The notes under the pieces: model-generated
The model's database searches: none
What the model saw: the letters and a program-made list of their open reading frames with translations, nothing else
What the model was told of the DNA's origin: nothing
Part shown: piece by piece, positions 11,723 through 22,239 of the stretch
Layout: each line of letters opens with the position of its first letter
Numbering within the stretch: position 1 is the first letter of the stretch
From: Erodium maritimum
Lineage: Eukaryota; Streptophyta; Magnoliopsida; Geraniales; Geraniaceae
Direction: 5' to 3'
Length of the DNA stretch: 64,000 nt
Assembly (NCBI GenBank): GCA_963921825.1
Contig: OY997590.1
Coordinates: 42,239,039-42,303,038, forward strand
Program-made: the position numbers and the translations under genes

Positions 11723-12025
11723 GGTCGCGGGACGGACTAGATGAGCTTCCGAAGCTTGAAGAGCTAGGATCGGGAGTCCGGGTTTACTTTTGAGTCTAGC
11801 GACATATGCCTTGCTTTTTGTCCGCTTGTTGGGACGTGCTTTTGAGTTGTAAATAATTATTTTTTGATTAACTACTTGATGGTTTTAAAGTGATTTATTT
11901 GAAAGGTTTAAAAATGTTTTATTGTTTTAAACGTTCGCGTTCCGAGTTCGGTTCTACTGAATTTGGGGCGTGACACCCAGGACCTGAATGTAAAGAACAA
12001 TGTATATAGCAACCACACTAGCACC

Positions 12026-12763
12026 TCAATACTTCTTGCCTTTTGTAGAGCAGCACCCCAAAGGATCATTAATCCAAGATAAAAAGGAGAAGGACTGTCC
12101 TTCTTTGAAATTACCCCAGAACAATTGATAGGTATCATTTTGTATTTGTAAGAATATATCAAGTGGAGATAATTGTATGTTATGGAAACAAGCCCGATTC
12201 CTGCTAATCCATATCCTCCAGATCACCAATGAAGAGAGCATGGTCCAGTTCCTCTTGTTTCTGATTGGAGCCAACTGTTCCCAGCTTAGTATTGTATCTG
12301 GTATAGCTGTCTTGATCCCCCACCAATCAAGACAATAATCCCAGACCAAAGTAGAGATTTTGCAACCAATAAAAAGATGGTCTTGGTCCTCAGGGTCTTC
12401 ATTACAAAGAGGACACCAAATATTGCCATTATACAATCCTCTGGCCAGTACAAAACATATTGTAAGCAATCCTTGCATACATAACAGCCAAGCAAAGGCA
12501 GCCACTTTTGGTGGCAAGATGGGAGCCCAAAGTAATGCAGGCCAGTCGAAGGAGTTGTCCCCAGAATCATCTAATACCTCATAAACCTTGTGCACTGAGA
12601 AACCCTTATAATCATGTACCCAGGAGGCAGATTCATTGCCCTCATTTAAATGGTAGGCATTAATGGCATCACAAAACAAGTGAAATTGGTCCTTTTCCCA
12701 ACCTCTCAGGTCTCTTCTGAAAGTTATAAGCCATCTCCCCTCAGACCAAAAAGCAGATACCAA
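12026..12763 (-). pseudogene. LINE ORF2 C-terminal region with zf-RVT domain
   Basis: An open frame of about 245 codons. It contains LRGWEKDQFHLF, then a WKG-like segment, PPKVAAFAWLL and a cysteine cluster (CPLCNEDPEDQDHLFIGCK), ending with WRIWISRNRACFHN. This order is the C-terminal zinc-binding RVT tail of plant L1-type LINE ORF2 proteins, which helps ORF2 bind RNA. The N-terminal part of ORF2 is in other frames upstream, so the protein is frameshifted and not functional. Confidence 0.88.
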
Positions 12764-12802
12764 TTCATTTTTTTGAGTGCATAAATGATATAACCTATGG
12801 AA

Positions 12803-13102
12803 CTAAAACTTTAGAGGGATATCAAGTAGCCATTTGTCATCCCAAAAATGCACCCTATTCCCTGAATTTACGTTCCAATGTATCCCTACAGCCCCAAAGG
12901 CAGATGCAAATTTGGGACATAATAGCAATGATTCCACATGCCTAATGAAGCTCTGGCCATTATGTAATAGGAAATCAGATAAATCCCAAGCTCCAATCTC
13001 CCAGCCAAATTTTGCACACAATAACTTCTTCCAGAGTGAGTCAGTTTCCAGGGCAAACCTCCACCACCACCTGGCCAACAAGGCCTTATTCATGATATGC
13101 AA
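12803..13102 (-). pseudogene. LINE ORF2 fragment between RT and zf-RVT
   Basis: Contains NKALLARWWWRFALE, WKKLLCAKFGWE and RVHFWDDKWL, the standard segment between the RT and zf-RVT domains of plant LINE ORF2. It is in a different frame from the next piece (12026-12763) and from the RT piece (13188-13640), showing at least two frame disruptions in this ORF2. Confidence 0.85.
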
Positions 13103-13187
13103 GTTTTTTTATCCCCAAACCACCCACTGATTTTCGTCTGCAAATCAAGTTCCACCTTATTTTGTGTAGCACCTTTTTGTTGATGGA

Positions 13188-13690
13188 TCAATTCCACAAG
13201 AATCTCCTTTGCCACTTTTCCATTTCAAGAATGACACACTTTGGAGATTTGAATAAGGACATGTAATATAATGGGAGAGAACTGAGAGAAGATTTGATCA
13301 AAGTGATCCTTCCCCCAAATGATCTAGACTTGGCCTGCCACAAGTTTAGTTTGCTTTTGAATTTATTGATCATAGGCTCCCAAGTCTTCCTGCTCCTAGG
13401 ATTATCTCCTAATTGAAAACCCAGGTAATCAAAGGGTAAATCCATTGCAGCACACCCCATGATTTGAGTGATATCATGTGTAGAAATAGATGAGGCATTC
13501 ATTACCAGAACCTTGGACTTTTGGAAATTTATCTTTAAGTCTGTGGCCTTCTGTAAACAGTTGAGTGAATGTTTGAGATTAATAGCTTGTTGGAATCCAG
13601 CCTCAATAAAGATGAGTGTATCATCAGCAAACTAGAGATGAGAAATCTAAGGCCCTTGATTGTTGCATTTAAACCAACAAACATATTGTT
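13188..13690 (-). pseudogene. LINE reverse transcriptase fragment (palm end)
   Basis: On the minus strand the sequence reads SHL, a stop where Q is expected, then FADDTLIF near 13640-13615; FADD is the RT active-site box. It is followed by NLKHSLNCLQKATDLKINFQKSK-like sequence and LPFDYLGFQLGDNPR with WQAKSRSFGGRITLIKS. This is the end of the RT domain of an L1-type LINE. Nothing N-terminal to the active-site box remains, so the insertion is truncated here. Confidence 0.82.
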
Positions 13691-13698
13691 TTGGATGA

Positions 13699-13754
13699 AT
13701 GATACAACTTGACCACTATCAATATGGATGCAAGATGATACAACTTGACCACTA
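13699..13754. repeat. 20-bp direct repeat (two copies, 36-bp spacing)
   Basis: ATGATACAACTTGACCACTA occurs at 13699-13718 and 13735-13754, just beyond the truncated LINE end. It looks like a small local duplication. Confidence 0.8.
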
Positions 13755-13846
13755 GTATTTATTTTTTAAATATACATATTTATTTATATAACATGAACAA
13801 CCCAAACATCTATTATTGTATTATTATTTTCAGGAAAACAAGCATA

Positions 13847-13894
<48 letters not shown>
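13847..13894. repeat. (AAT)n microsatellite
   Basis: About 16 perfect AAT/ATA units in AT-rich DNA. Confidence 0.95.
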
Positions 13895-13895
<1 letters not shown>

Positions 13896-14107
13896 GTGTA
13901 TGTATATATATAATCAGAAGACAATGTTAACTCAAATAAATGAGAAGCCACTCACAAAAACATATAAGACCAAGGCAGATGATCTCCTTCATCCTCTATA
14001 TTTAAGATTGTAGGAGTGTTTGCTACTGTTGAAGTAACACATTGAAATTTTGGAATGCTACCTTTTGTCAGAACAGTTTGTTAAATCCTTACCTTTCCCT
14101 TCACAAA

Positions 14108-14560
14108 TATTTTTTTTTTGAAGAAGCATTTTTGTTTATTGAAACTCTCAAGAATCTGAGAAGGATTCAAGAGAGAGGAGGCAAGTACCTCCCAATTCAC
14201 AACCTAAACCAACATGAGGATCAATTACATAACCTTATCAATCCAAAGTAAAAACCAATCCCTACAAGTTACTGAAGAAAAAGAAGAGAACCAGAGAAGA
14301 GTCCCAGTCCTATAACTAAATCCCAGCAAAATGCTCAGCAAAAGAGGTACCCAATGAGTCATGTACCTAAGAAGAGTTTACTACCCCACGAGAAGAACAT
14401 AATCACAAATGGCTAAACCCACAACTAAACCATTACAACCAACACAACACTGATCACTGCAGGCCTACTGTTGATCTGAATATTTGATTGCCCTAACTAG
14501 GAGATTTCAAGTGAAATTCAGGTTAAAGTACATACCATAAATATATTAAATGTAGAAAAC
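14108..14560 (-). mobile_element. LINE 3' end, minus strand (5'-truncated)
   Basis: A T-run at 14109-14118 is followed by sequence whose reverse complement reads as an AATAAACAAAAATGC poly(A)-signal region ending in poly A, a common plant LINE terminus. No ORF2 sequence is included. The far end is not marked by a clear TSD, so the right boundary is a guess. Confidence 0.45.
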
Positions 14561-15655
14561 CTACAAAAAAAAAATGTTACACAAGTCTTGACATATATGT
14601 ATCATGAAAATCTACATTCCCAAAGCGAATGATGCATACGCACTCATTCCACAAAAATACTCCATATGAATTTGCATTTACATTATTAGCCTAATACTAA
14701 AGAGAGAGTAACGCACTTGTGCACGCTCCCCCAATTCCGATTCAACTTGGCCGAATAAGTTCTCCCTCGACGTCAAATCTCGATGGCGGTAGTGGGGTTT
14801 GATCGGGCATGGTAAGTTGTCATCTCTCTCGCTGGGTACCCTCCATGGAGCTTTATCGTCGATCTTTCTGATCTTCGTTTACCGGATCTCTAGCCGAATC
14901 AGTCCTCGTCCATACAGGCACGGATTCGAAGGTCGTCCATCTCGGCATCAATTCCACTGTCGCGGTGTTGCTGCCCGAGGAGTGACCTTCGTTCGCCGGC
15001 TTCTACTACGGTGCCCCTAATCCCCATATGAGCTTCTTCACGCCGGTTCCGACCTGTAAAGGGAACGGGGTAGCTCCTATTGGACAAGGACGGAAGCAAG
15101 TTCGGTCGGTTGTTCTCTCAGTCGATCAAGTAGCGGTTTTGAAGGCTATGGAGAAAGGGAAATCGATGGTATTTTAGGAGTTTGCTGAAAGGGGCGTTGG
15201 TGTGGGTGGAGTTGGTAGGGAAGTTGCTGAAGAAGGTACTGGTACAGTTTTGAGACCTGCGAGAATTACAGCTTCGGCTGTTCTGTCTAATCAAAAGGTG
15301 CTTATGTTGCAGAAATAAATCGAGAGTCAAGGTGAAACACATATTAAGTTAACACCTTTAGGGAGTCGTGTAGTGTTAATCCATTGTTTTGATAAGTTAC
15401 TTGTCACGCCTCAAATTCAGTAGTATTGAACCCGGAACGCGAACGTTTAACACATTAAAACATTTTCAAACCTTTTAAATAAATCACTTTAAAATCACTG
15501 TTTATTTAATCAAAATAATAATTTACAACTCAAAAGTACGTCCCAACAAGCGGACAAAATACAAGGCGTACGTCCCTAGACTCAAAAAGGAAACCCGAAC
15601 TCCCGCTCCTAGCTCTTCAAACTTCAAGAGCTCGCCTAGTCCGTCCCGCGACCAG

Positions 15656-15697
15656 TACCTGTAGGAAAAGCAGCTAGGGGTGAGCGTTCGCTCACCA
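15656..15697 (-). promoter_or_regulatory. Conserved hairpin plus acceptor-like block, minus-strand Gypsy LTR
   Basis: Reverse complement of the block at 10587 and 11680: TACCTGTAGG, an A-rich run, then GGTGAGCG TT CGCTCACC. Arms are perfect again. Confidence 0.6.
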
Positions 15698-16289
15698 CCA
15701 CGGATAACAGACTGACTACGGCATACTAATAGACAATGCCGGTAACACCAACAACAACCCAAACACCGGGGACTACTATCCCCAAACTCAAGTAACCCGA
15801 CTGACACACAACTAATACCTTCCTCAACCGACTAAACACTCGGACCCGTAATGTAGACCCGACGCAACGATTACGACTTCCTCCAAAAACACGAAAGATA
15901 ACCACGCAACACCCAAGATCACAAAGGATCGCACACCAAACGAGATCGCAAAGGATCGCACTCCAGCTACTCAGTCCCCACGCAACTTTGCCGATCCTTG
16001 TCAGGCCAAGCGGTCGACCTGTCGCACTTTTCCCAACACGACGGTTGGATCAGGCTGTCGACCTGTCGCACTTTGCCCGACACGTAGTCGGATCAGGCGG
16101 TCGACCTCTCACCACCACGCACGCGTTGCCAAACCCCTTTACTCTCAGGCAGGCCCCCTACCTCGTCTGAACATGCATACGCGCGCGATCACGGGACCCC
16201 CTTTATTATGAGCCGGGCCCCCAATCTCAGGTAACTACAATCACAATCACAAGCAAAGTTCAACAACAGCAACAACACCGGTTTAACAC

Positions 16290-16850
16290 TCCACAGGCAC
16301 TCATGGCCACCCAAGACACCAACGGTAAAACACGGGCTCAACAACTCCACGGGCACTCACGGCCACCCAAGACACCAACGGTAAAACACGGGCTCAACAA
16401 CCCCACAGGCACTCATGGCCACCCAAAACACAAACGGTAAAACACGGGCTCAACAACCCCACGGGCACTCATGGCCACCCAAGACACCAACGGTAAAACA
16501 CGGGCTCAACAACCCCACGGGCACTCATGGCCACCCAAGACACCAACGGTAAAACACGGGCTCAACAACCCCACGGGCACTCATGGCCACCCAAGACACA
16601 CCAACAGTAAAGACACGGGCTCAACAACCCCACGGGCACTCATGGCCACCCAAGACACACCAACAGTAAAGACACGGGCTCAACAACTCCACGGGCACTC
16701 ATGGCCACCCAAGACACACCAACAGTAAAGACACGGGCTCAACAACCCCACGGGCACTCATGGCCACCCAAGACACACAAACAGTAAAGACACGGGCTCA
16801 ACAACCCCACGGGCACTCATGGCCACCCAAGACACACCAACAGTAAAATA
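16290..16850 (-). repeat. 56/59-bp minisatellite, ten units, in Gypsy LTR
   Basis: The CACTCATGGCC landmark recurs at 16298, 16354, 16410, 16466, 16522, 16578, 16637, 16696, 16755 and 16814. The first intervals are 56 bp and the last four are 59 bp, the longer unit having AGACACACCAACAGTAAAGA where the shorter has AGACACCAACGGTAAAA. The two length classes are in separate blocks, as expected from local unequal exchange. Confidence 0.92.
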
Positions 16851-18876
16851 CAACAATACAATCAACCTCCGGGCATAACCAAATGCCTCCAATAGTTATA
16901 ATATCGATAAGCTCACTTATCCTACGACACTACTAAGTGTCACATGCCTTCCTATTGTTCGATACGTTCCCGTATCATACGACACCACCCGGTGTCGCCT
17001 GCCTTTCTAATATTCGATAAACTTAATTAAGCCACGACACCCAAGTGTCACATGCATTTCTACTGTTAACTTTCCCTAGTCAGGGCCGAGATCCGGCTAC
17101 TTTTCCCTACCTCGTAACGCTTTCCCAAAATTCCACAACCAAGCTCCGGCGTGCTCGCGATCAATCGCCTAGCTTTCCCTTTCTGCGGTCCTCGGGACGA
17201 TCTAACAAGATCACAATTAAACACTTTTTAAGTTTGCAGACAAAGCTGAATTTTAGTGAATTTGACGCCCAAATTCAACCCCGACAATGTCGATCACTCC
17301 CAAACTTCCCAATTTCTCGACATTGTCAATAATGGGCTTGGAAAAGCCCGATTCGCCCGACATGGCGAACCTGCCCGGGTTTTGAAAACGCCGTTCCGGG
17401 GCTCCGAAAATTCTCGTTTTCGTTTCTACGATCTTAGAATAATTCAAGGGTTCCTATGCACTCGAAGGAATCAAATTCCGACTTCCGAGTAATTTAATTC
17501 GCGTTTAAAGTTTCTAAACCCGTCAATTACAACTTTTACAATTTAATTCCAAATTTCGATCCGGGTGTGGATTAACTACTTGGGGAACGTCCTAAACCAC
17601 CCGAACACGAAACCCGAATACCCAAGCAAGTGGGCCCCACCCGGCCACCCTTGGCCGTGGGTGGCTAGGGCCGGTTTGGGCCGGTCCACCATGGTGGTGG
17701 CCGGTCCTAGCTCCGGCCAACCACCCCACGTCCGGCCAGCCACCGTGCATGGTGGCCGGAGCTCTCCCCGAGCCTCCGGTCATCGGAAAACGGTCATCCT
17801 TTCGCTCCAAAACACCTCCAACGAACCCCACACCTCAACTCAACCAACAACCACTAGTTTCAAACCAAACCCTAACCTTCAAACTTAACAAAACGAAAAT
17901 CGGTTAGATGCTCACCGTAGAGAATGACAGTATGAGGTTGATTCTTCTATCGTTGAGTAGATCCAACGGTTTGATCATCGGGATAAGTCACAAATCTCCA
18001 ACACCCCTTATCTTTTTCTCTCCTCCTTCTCTCTTCTTTCTCTTTCTAAAACTCGTTTTTTTTTCTCTTTTTGAAATGCATGGCCGAACACCCCCTTTAG
18101 GTGTAGTCTTCTTGTTTTGTCCCAAAAACCTAACACCACCACATATTTGACATGTGGCAAGTGGGTCCCACACATTTTCGTAAAATATCTTCTAGATATT
18201 TTCCAATCAGATTCGCGAAATTCGGCTGTTTCAGGCCCCGAACGGGCACTTTTTCCAAGAATTTACGAAACTTCACAGGCTACAAGGAAACGGCTCAACT
18301 AAGACCGCTGCGACGACGACTAAGCTTTTTGGATCCAAAACGGACCTCGAACGGACCAAAACGTCGCTCGGTTGACTTTTCCAACGAAAAGTCAACATCT
18401 CCCAAATTGGTCAGAAAGTTGCCCTGAGTCCCTCGGAACTCACTTTGGTCGATATCTGGGTCAAATTAAGTCCGATATGACTCTTGAGGTCAAATTTAGG
18501 TTCATTTAAGTGTCTGTCCAAAAATTTTAAATTTTCCAGTTTTTCGCAGATTTGACTGGCGTTGACCGGGAGTGGTTCTTACAGTATTGGAGGAGCGTAT
18601 GATTCTCACTAAGTGGGCTAGGATTTTTCAATGGGTGATTATGGAGCTGGACAAGGAGTCAGTATTGTGAAAGGTAGGTTGCTTTAAGTGGATGAAGCAG
18701 AGATAACCTAGAGTCCACTATTGGGGCAATTGGGATAATTTGGTTCACCCAAGCTCGCTTCAGGGTAATAGTCTCGAGGAAGCCTTGTCCTAATTCATAT
18801 GGTTTTTTTGGTTTGAGCCTCAACTGATTGAGGTGGAGTTGGAAGGCGAATTATTTTCAATTCCAGCTGTAGTATC

Positions 18877-20544
18877 TGTTGGTCTTAGTGCCCGTAGTTC
18901 AATCCTAAATGTCAAAATGTATATATCATCGTTAGCAATAAAATTAAAGCGGCTTTATATTACTTATGAGTTGGAGTAATATATCGATGTGTGCTTTGAT
19001 CTATGCCCACAATGCGAATAGAACAATAGATCGAGATAGATCGCACTCGATGGGTCCCTAGTCAACAAAGCTTCACTAGAAGCGACTAATATGGAAGATG
19101 GCTATTTATGGCTTACGTTATGTTAGTCATTGGAATGAGATTTTGGATTCTGATCATAGATATCATGTGGGACATGATATTGGACGACCCGACATGAATA
19201 TGTTCCATAGATCAAGTCATGAACATATTCATTGTCGTAGCTTGTCATGTATCCTTAGACAAAGGAGTCTTTGTGATCTCTATGCAGTAAACAACTGAGT
19301 TTGACCTTAGCCTAACGTTGTCCGTAACAGGGCTTCCATAACGGCCAGTATTGGCTTGGGGATGGACTGCATGAGTGACACGAAAGACGGCTAAGGGATT
19401 TATCATTCATACTACGGTATAGGAAAGATATCGGTTCTTGGCCGCTTGATCGAGAGTGACTGAAAGAATAGCATGGCCATGAACATGATACTAGGTATCA
19501 TATATTCAATCATCTCACATATCATGGAACAGTGATTGAGAATAATAAGGATGACGACTCTATGCCTTATCTCAATCAGGATATCTGGGATAGAAGGATA
19601 ATCACAGGGACGGCGGAAAGGTTAAAATTGATAGGGTCGATTCGTTCTGCAGTGTCAGGCAATACTAAAGTCTCGTTAGTTTCCCCTTAAATAGGATCAA
19701 GTAAAATGAGATTTTACGTTGATCTATTGACATGCATAAAACTAAGGGTCACACTAGAGGGTGAAACTCATTGCCACATTTATGGAGAATAACCAAAAGG
19801 GAGTTGTCTCGGGACATGACCAAAACTAGGTTTTGGGTCATGTGCCCGTAAGTGAATAGGACTTTACGGATGACGGCAAGGCTTGGAGTCTTGGGATTGA
19901 TCACGTCGGATAATGTTGGGCATTTTCGGTATGAAAGGCTTGGAGACGATGAGCACGTCACGGGACCTCGTGGGAATGGCCACGGGCCATGTTCCAAGAG
20001 TCCCATGAGAGGCCCATGCTACCAAGGCCTATGAAACTAATTAATCAAGTCTTGATTAATTAGTACTAAGTATGCAAGACAAGGATTAAGGTATTGGTCA
20101 TTCACAACCTAACCCCATCTTGTCTAGGCATACTTTGTCCTATTTACACCTTACTTGTCACCATGCTTGTCTCATGCCTTTAATTGGACAAGTTGATGAG
20201 GTTTGTTATGTTTAAGTCATCTTTTTTCAACATAACAAACATAAGACACAAATAACAAGACAACTTCTCCCTCCTCCCCCTAATATTTAGGCCAAGGGTG
20301 TGTTCTTCCTCCATCTTTGGTGTTCTTGATTCCTCATAAGAAGAACTATGTGGCTTTGATTCCCAAGTGGATACGTAGGCGTCTTGGAGACTCAAGCCAA
20401 ATCATACTTTACCTGGTGTTCTTGTTATGGTATGAAAATGCTGATTTTTTTCTTGTGATTCTAATCTATGGAAGTTGATTCTTGGTTTTATTTTTCATTA
20501 CGCTGCGAGTTGGTTCATCTCATACCCTCCATCGAGACCCAACA
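18877..20544 (+). mobile_element. Copia family A solo LTR, TSD GTATC
   Basis: TGTTGGTC to GACCCAACA, 1668 bp, flanked on both sides by GTATC (18872-18876 and 20545-20549). It aligns over its full length with the family A LTRs. No primer site or internal region follows. It interrupts the ORF1-like gene. Confidence 0.95.
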
Positions 20545-21488
20545 GTATCAGGATCGGAGCAAGTCCCAAAGATTCAGTATGAGAGTTGGCCAAGGATGGA
20601 AGATGATTCGATATCCTTTAACTTCTGAGTCACAGGAAGATGGTATGTCTTTTAAGGGAATGTCGGACAAATACCAAGCCAGTCCCGTGGATAGCTTGGT
20701 TTCAAGACACAATTCCCAGGTTTGAAAAATTACGGGTGAGACATCTAGTGACTCTTTTAATGGACTTCGGACGCACGATACAGAACAGTTGGAGGATGTT
20801 GTTGTGCTTGAGAGCGTATCCTCGTCCGTTAGTGTTAAACATGTAGATATGGTTGTGCCAGACACGAAGTCTCCGGCTACAACTTATGACTCGGAGAGAA
20901 CGTTGTCGAGCAATTTCCTATTTTGTAAGAAGAAGTGTGTGCTTAGGGTATGGAATTATGTGGTAACTCGGGCTCCTTGTCGGATCATACGGTTGCGGAT
21001 GATGCTTTTTAGCCCGAGCCTTTTAGAAATCTGAGCAAACAGCAGGTAGCAAAAAAGGCTTGGGCATATTGTATTAATTTGGGATTTAAATCCAAGACTT
21101 TGGCTGAGCAGTTCAGAAAGGAACTTGATATGTTAGATGCAGAACTACGTCCCCTTGCTTCGGATTGTGACCTCTCATACTCGAATACTATTTCGGTCAT
21201 TCCACAAGTGAGAGAGGAGGTATTCCCCAAAGGATGGTATTAGGCTTAGTGTGGGTCTGTGTTACTTTTGTAGGGGAGTGTGATAGGAGTGGAATCCTAC
21301 TAAATGTGGATGGTCCTTGTCATGTTCAGGTTCGGTCCCTTAATTTTGAGATTAAGACCTTATAAGATACATGTGGCTGGAAGACTAGCACTTCAAATAG
21401 ACCTTGACGCTTGTCATGCATAACCCTCTCATGTAACACATGATCATAAACTAGGAAATTGAAGAGTAAAATATATGTATTACTAGTC

Positions 21489-21494
21489 TTTATT
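21489..21494 (-). terminator. AATAAA poly(A) signal of the glycine-rich gene
   Basis: AATAAA on the minus strand about 65 bases after the stop codon at 21559, a normal spacing for plant 3' UTRs. Confidence 0.6.
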
Positions 21495-21558
21495 AGACGA
21501 CAGAAACTAGGCAGAAGGGAGAAACAAAAGCAGAAAAACAGAGGAAACTGAGGTAGGA

Positions 21559-21963
21559 TCAGTGTTTCCTGTCGGAAACAGAGCTGTATCCAGGGCCAGG
21601 ATGACCATATCCACCACCGTAGCCACCGCTCCCTCCATTGCCACCATTTCCATAGCCGAATCCTCCATCACCACCTCCACCACCAGGACTCTTGCCCCCG
21701 TTCCCGTACCCAATACCTATGCCTATCACACCACCGCCAATTCCACTACCACCACCACCAACCGCTCCGCTGCCATAGCCGACGCCAATATTGCCCCCTA
21801 TCCCAGTGCCAACACCGGCTCCGGGTTTGACTCCATAGCCAGGACCATCAGTAACTGGTGTTTCATCATATCTCTTGGCCTCTTGTCTGCTTCCTTGGGT
21901 AATCAAAACCCCCATATTTAGGAAAATGAAAGCCCATAACACCATACTGTATCTACTTCCCAT
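21559..21963 (-). CDS. Glycine-rich secreted protein, 134 aa
   Basis: Residues 1-24 are a likely signal peptide (MGSRYSMVLWAFIFLNMG, then VLITQG), followed by a short charged stretch (SRQEAKRYDETP). From residue about 39 onward it is Gly-rich with GYG, GGGG, GIG and GNGG repeats, ending in a YSSVSDRKH tail. This is the layout of plant glycine-rich cell-wall/secreted proteins; its precise role cannot be read from sequence. The ATG at 21963 is chosen because an acceptor-like TTTTGTTCAG lies just upstream and the signal peptide begins there. The upstream ATG at 22125 would precede the TATA box. No stop or frameshift is present. It is the only intact host gene in the window. Confidence 0.8.
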   Translation of the reverse strand: MGSRYSMVLWAFIFLNMGVLITQGSRQEAKRYDETPVTDGPGYGVKPGAGVGTGIGGNIGVGYGSGAVGGGGSGIGGGVIGIGIGYGNGGKSPGGGGGDGGFGYGNGGNGGSGGYGGGYGHPGPGYSSVSDRKH

Positions 21964-21975
21964 GGCCCCCTTTCC

Positions 21976-22044
21976 CTGAACAAAATTAAAAATATACTTT
22001 AATCCCTTCAGAATTATAAAAACAAAAGAAAAAAGTGTACTCAC
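21976..22044 (-). other. Probable 5'-leader intron of the glycine-rich gene
   Basis: Minus-strand donor GTGAGT starts at 22044 and acceptor TTTTGTTCAG ends at 21976, giving a 69-bp AT-rich intron 13 bases before the start codon. Length is at the short end for plants but acceptable. It could be checked by RNA reads. Confidence 0.55.
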
Positions 22045-22108
22045 AATGATGAGAAAGAAACTTCTCTTGCTATTGGGATTTGAGAGTAGAGGTCCTAGCA
22101 ATGACCTC

Positions 22109-22120
22109 ATATATATATAG
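22109..22120 (-). promoter_or_regulatory. TATA box of the glycine-rich gene
   Basis: CTATATATATAT on the minus strand, about 65 bases upstream of the proposed donor site, placing the transcription start near 22085-22090. Confidence 0.6.
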
Positions 22121-22239
22121 GACAAGTGTGATCCGTTTGCTTAGCAGTATTGTAGGTCCATTGTTTCAGTGATCTGGTGGTAGAAACCTTTTGCGTGAGG
22201 GGGTGAAAGGTAAGATGCGTGTTGAGCATGCTCATTTTT

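Larger units (their letters stand above)
6115..11975 (+). mobile_element. Gypsy-type solo LTR (outer), TSD CCCAG
   Basis: Begins TGTAAGAACC at 6115 and ends GGGGCGTGACA at 11975, flanked by CCCAG at 6110-6114 and 11976-11980. After removing the inner LTR and its 5-bp duplication, the length is about 2920 bp, matching the inner copy (2936 bp). No internal region follows, so it is a solo LTR left by LTR-LTR recombination. The ending and length fit plant chromovirus-type Gypsy LTRs (Tekay/Del-like). The lineage is inferred from the LTR alone. Confidence 0.92.
5264..13690 (-). mobile_element. 5'-truncated L1-type LINE, minus strand, split by Gypsy solo LTRs
   Basis: Read on the minus strand, ORF2 sequence runs from about 13690 to 12026 (RT palm with FADD, linker, zf-RVT), then 3' UTR to 11976. 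After the nested Gypsy LTR (6115-11975), 3' UTR continues from 6114 to a poly(A) at 5264-5271 preceded by TTGCCGATA. The duplicated CCCAG at the two junctions shows the two LINE parts were once contiguous. No 5' UTR, ORF1, endonuclease or N-terminal RT is present, as expected of a 5'-truncated copy. I found no convincing TSD for the LINE itself. Confidence 0.8.
15402..18583 (-). mobile_element. Gypsy-type solo LTR, minus strand
   Basis: Reverse complement of the family at 6115 and 7944: it begins TGTCACGCC and ends GGTTCTTACA, 3182 bp. The extra length comes from a larger minisatellite. Flanks TTACT (15397-15401) and GTATT (18584-18588) agree at only three of five bases, so the TSD has decayed or recombination was unequal. 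The ORF1-like gene appears on both sides, which supports the boundaries. It is a solo LTR. Confidence 0.88.
14780..21250 (+). pseudogene. Decayed LINE ORF1-like (DUF4283-type) gene interrupted by two solo LTRs
   Basis: Three separated stretches share one plus-strand gene. At 14780-15401 there is a start-like MAVVGFDRAW, then IKLTPLGSRVVLIHCFDK. At 18584-18876 LEERMILTKWARIFQW and ELFSIPAVV follow. At 20545-21250 the C-terminal AKKAWAYCINLGFKSKTLAE appears. The order (a strand-rich DUF4283-like core, a spacer, and an AW-x-LGL C-terminal motif) is that of plant LINE ORF1-type RNA-binding proteins. It has several stops and frameshifts. No ORF2 follows. The family call is from pattern only. Confidence 0.45.

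Noticed and set aside
13699-13754. The 20-bp direct repeat as TSD of the minus-strand LINE
   Set aside because: Both copies lie on the same side of the LINE, only 36 bp apart; no copy is present at the poly(A) end near 5263.
16290-16850. CRISPR-like look of the 56/59-bp array
   Set aside because: Whole units are tandemly repeated without unique spacers, inside a plant LTR; it is a minisatellite.
15397-18588. TTACT/GTATT as a true TSD of the minus-strand Gypsy LTR
   Set aside because: Only three of five bases agree; recorded as unclear and not used to set the boundary.
21562-21921. A 119-codon plus-strand frame rich in Thr/Ala/Ser
   Set aside because: It is the antisense shadow of the glycine-rich coding sequence (GGN codons read backwards).
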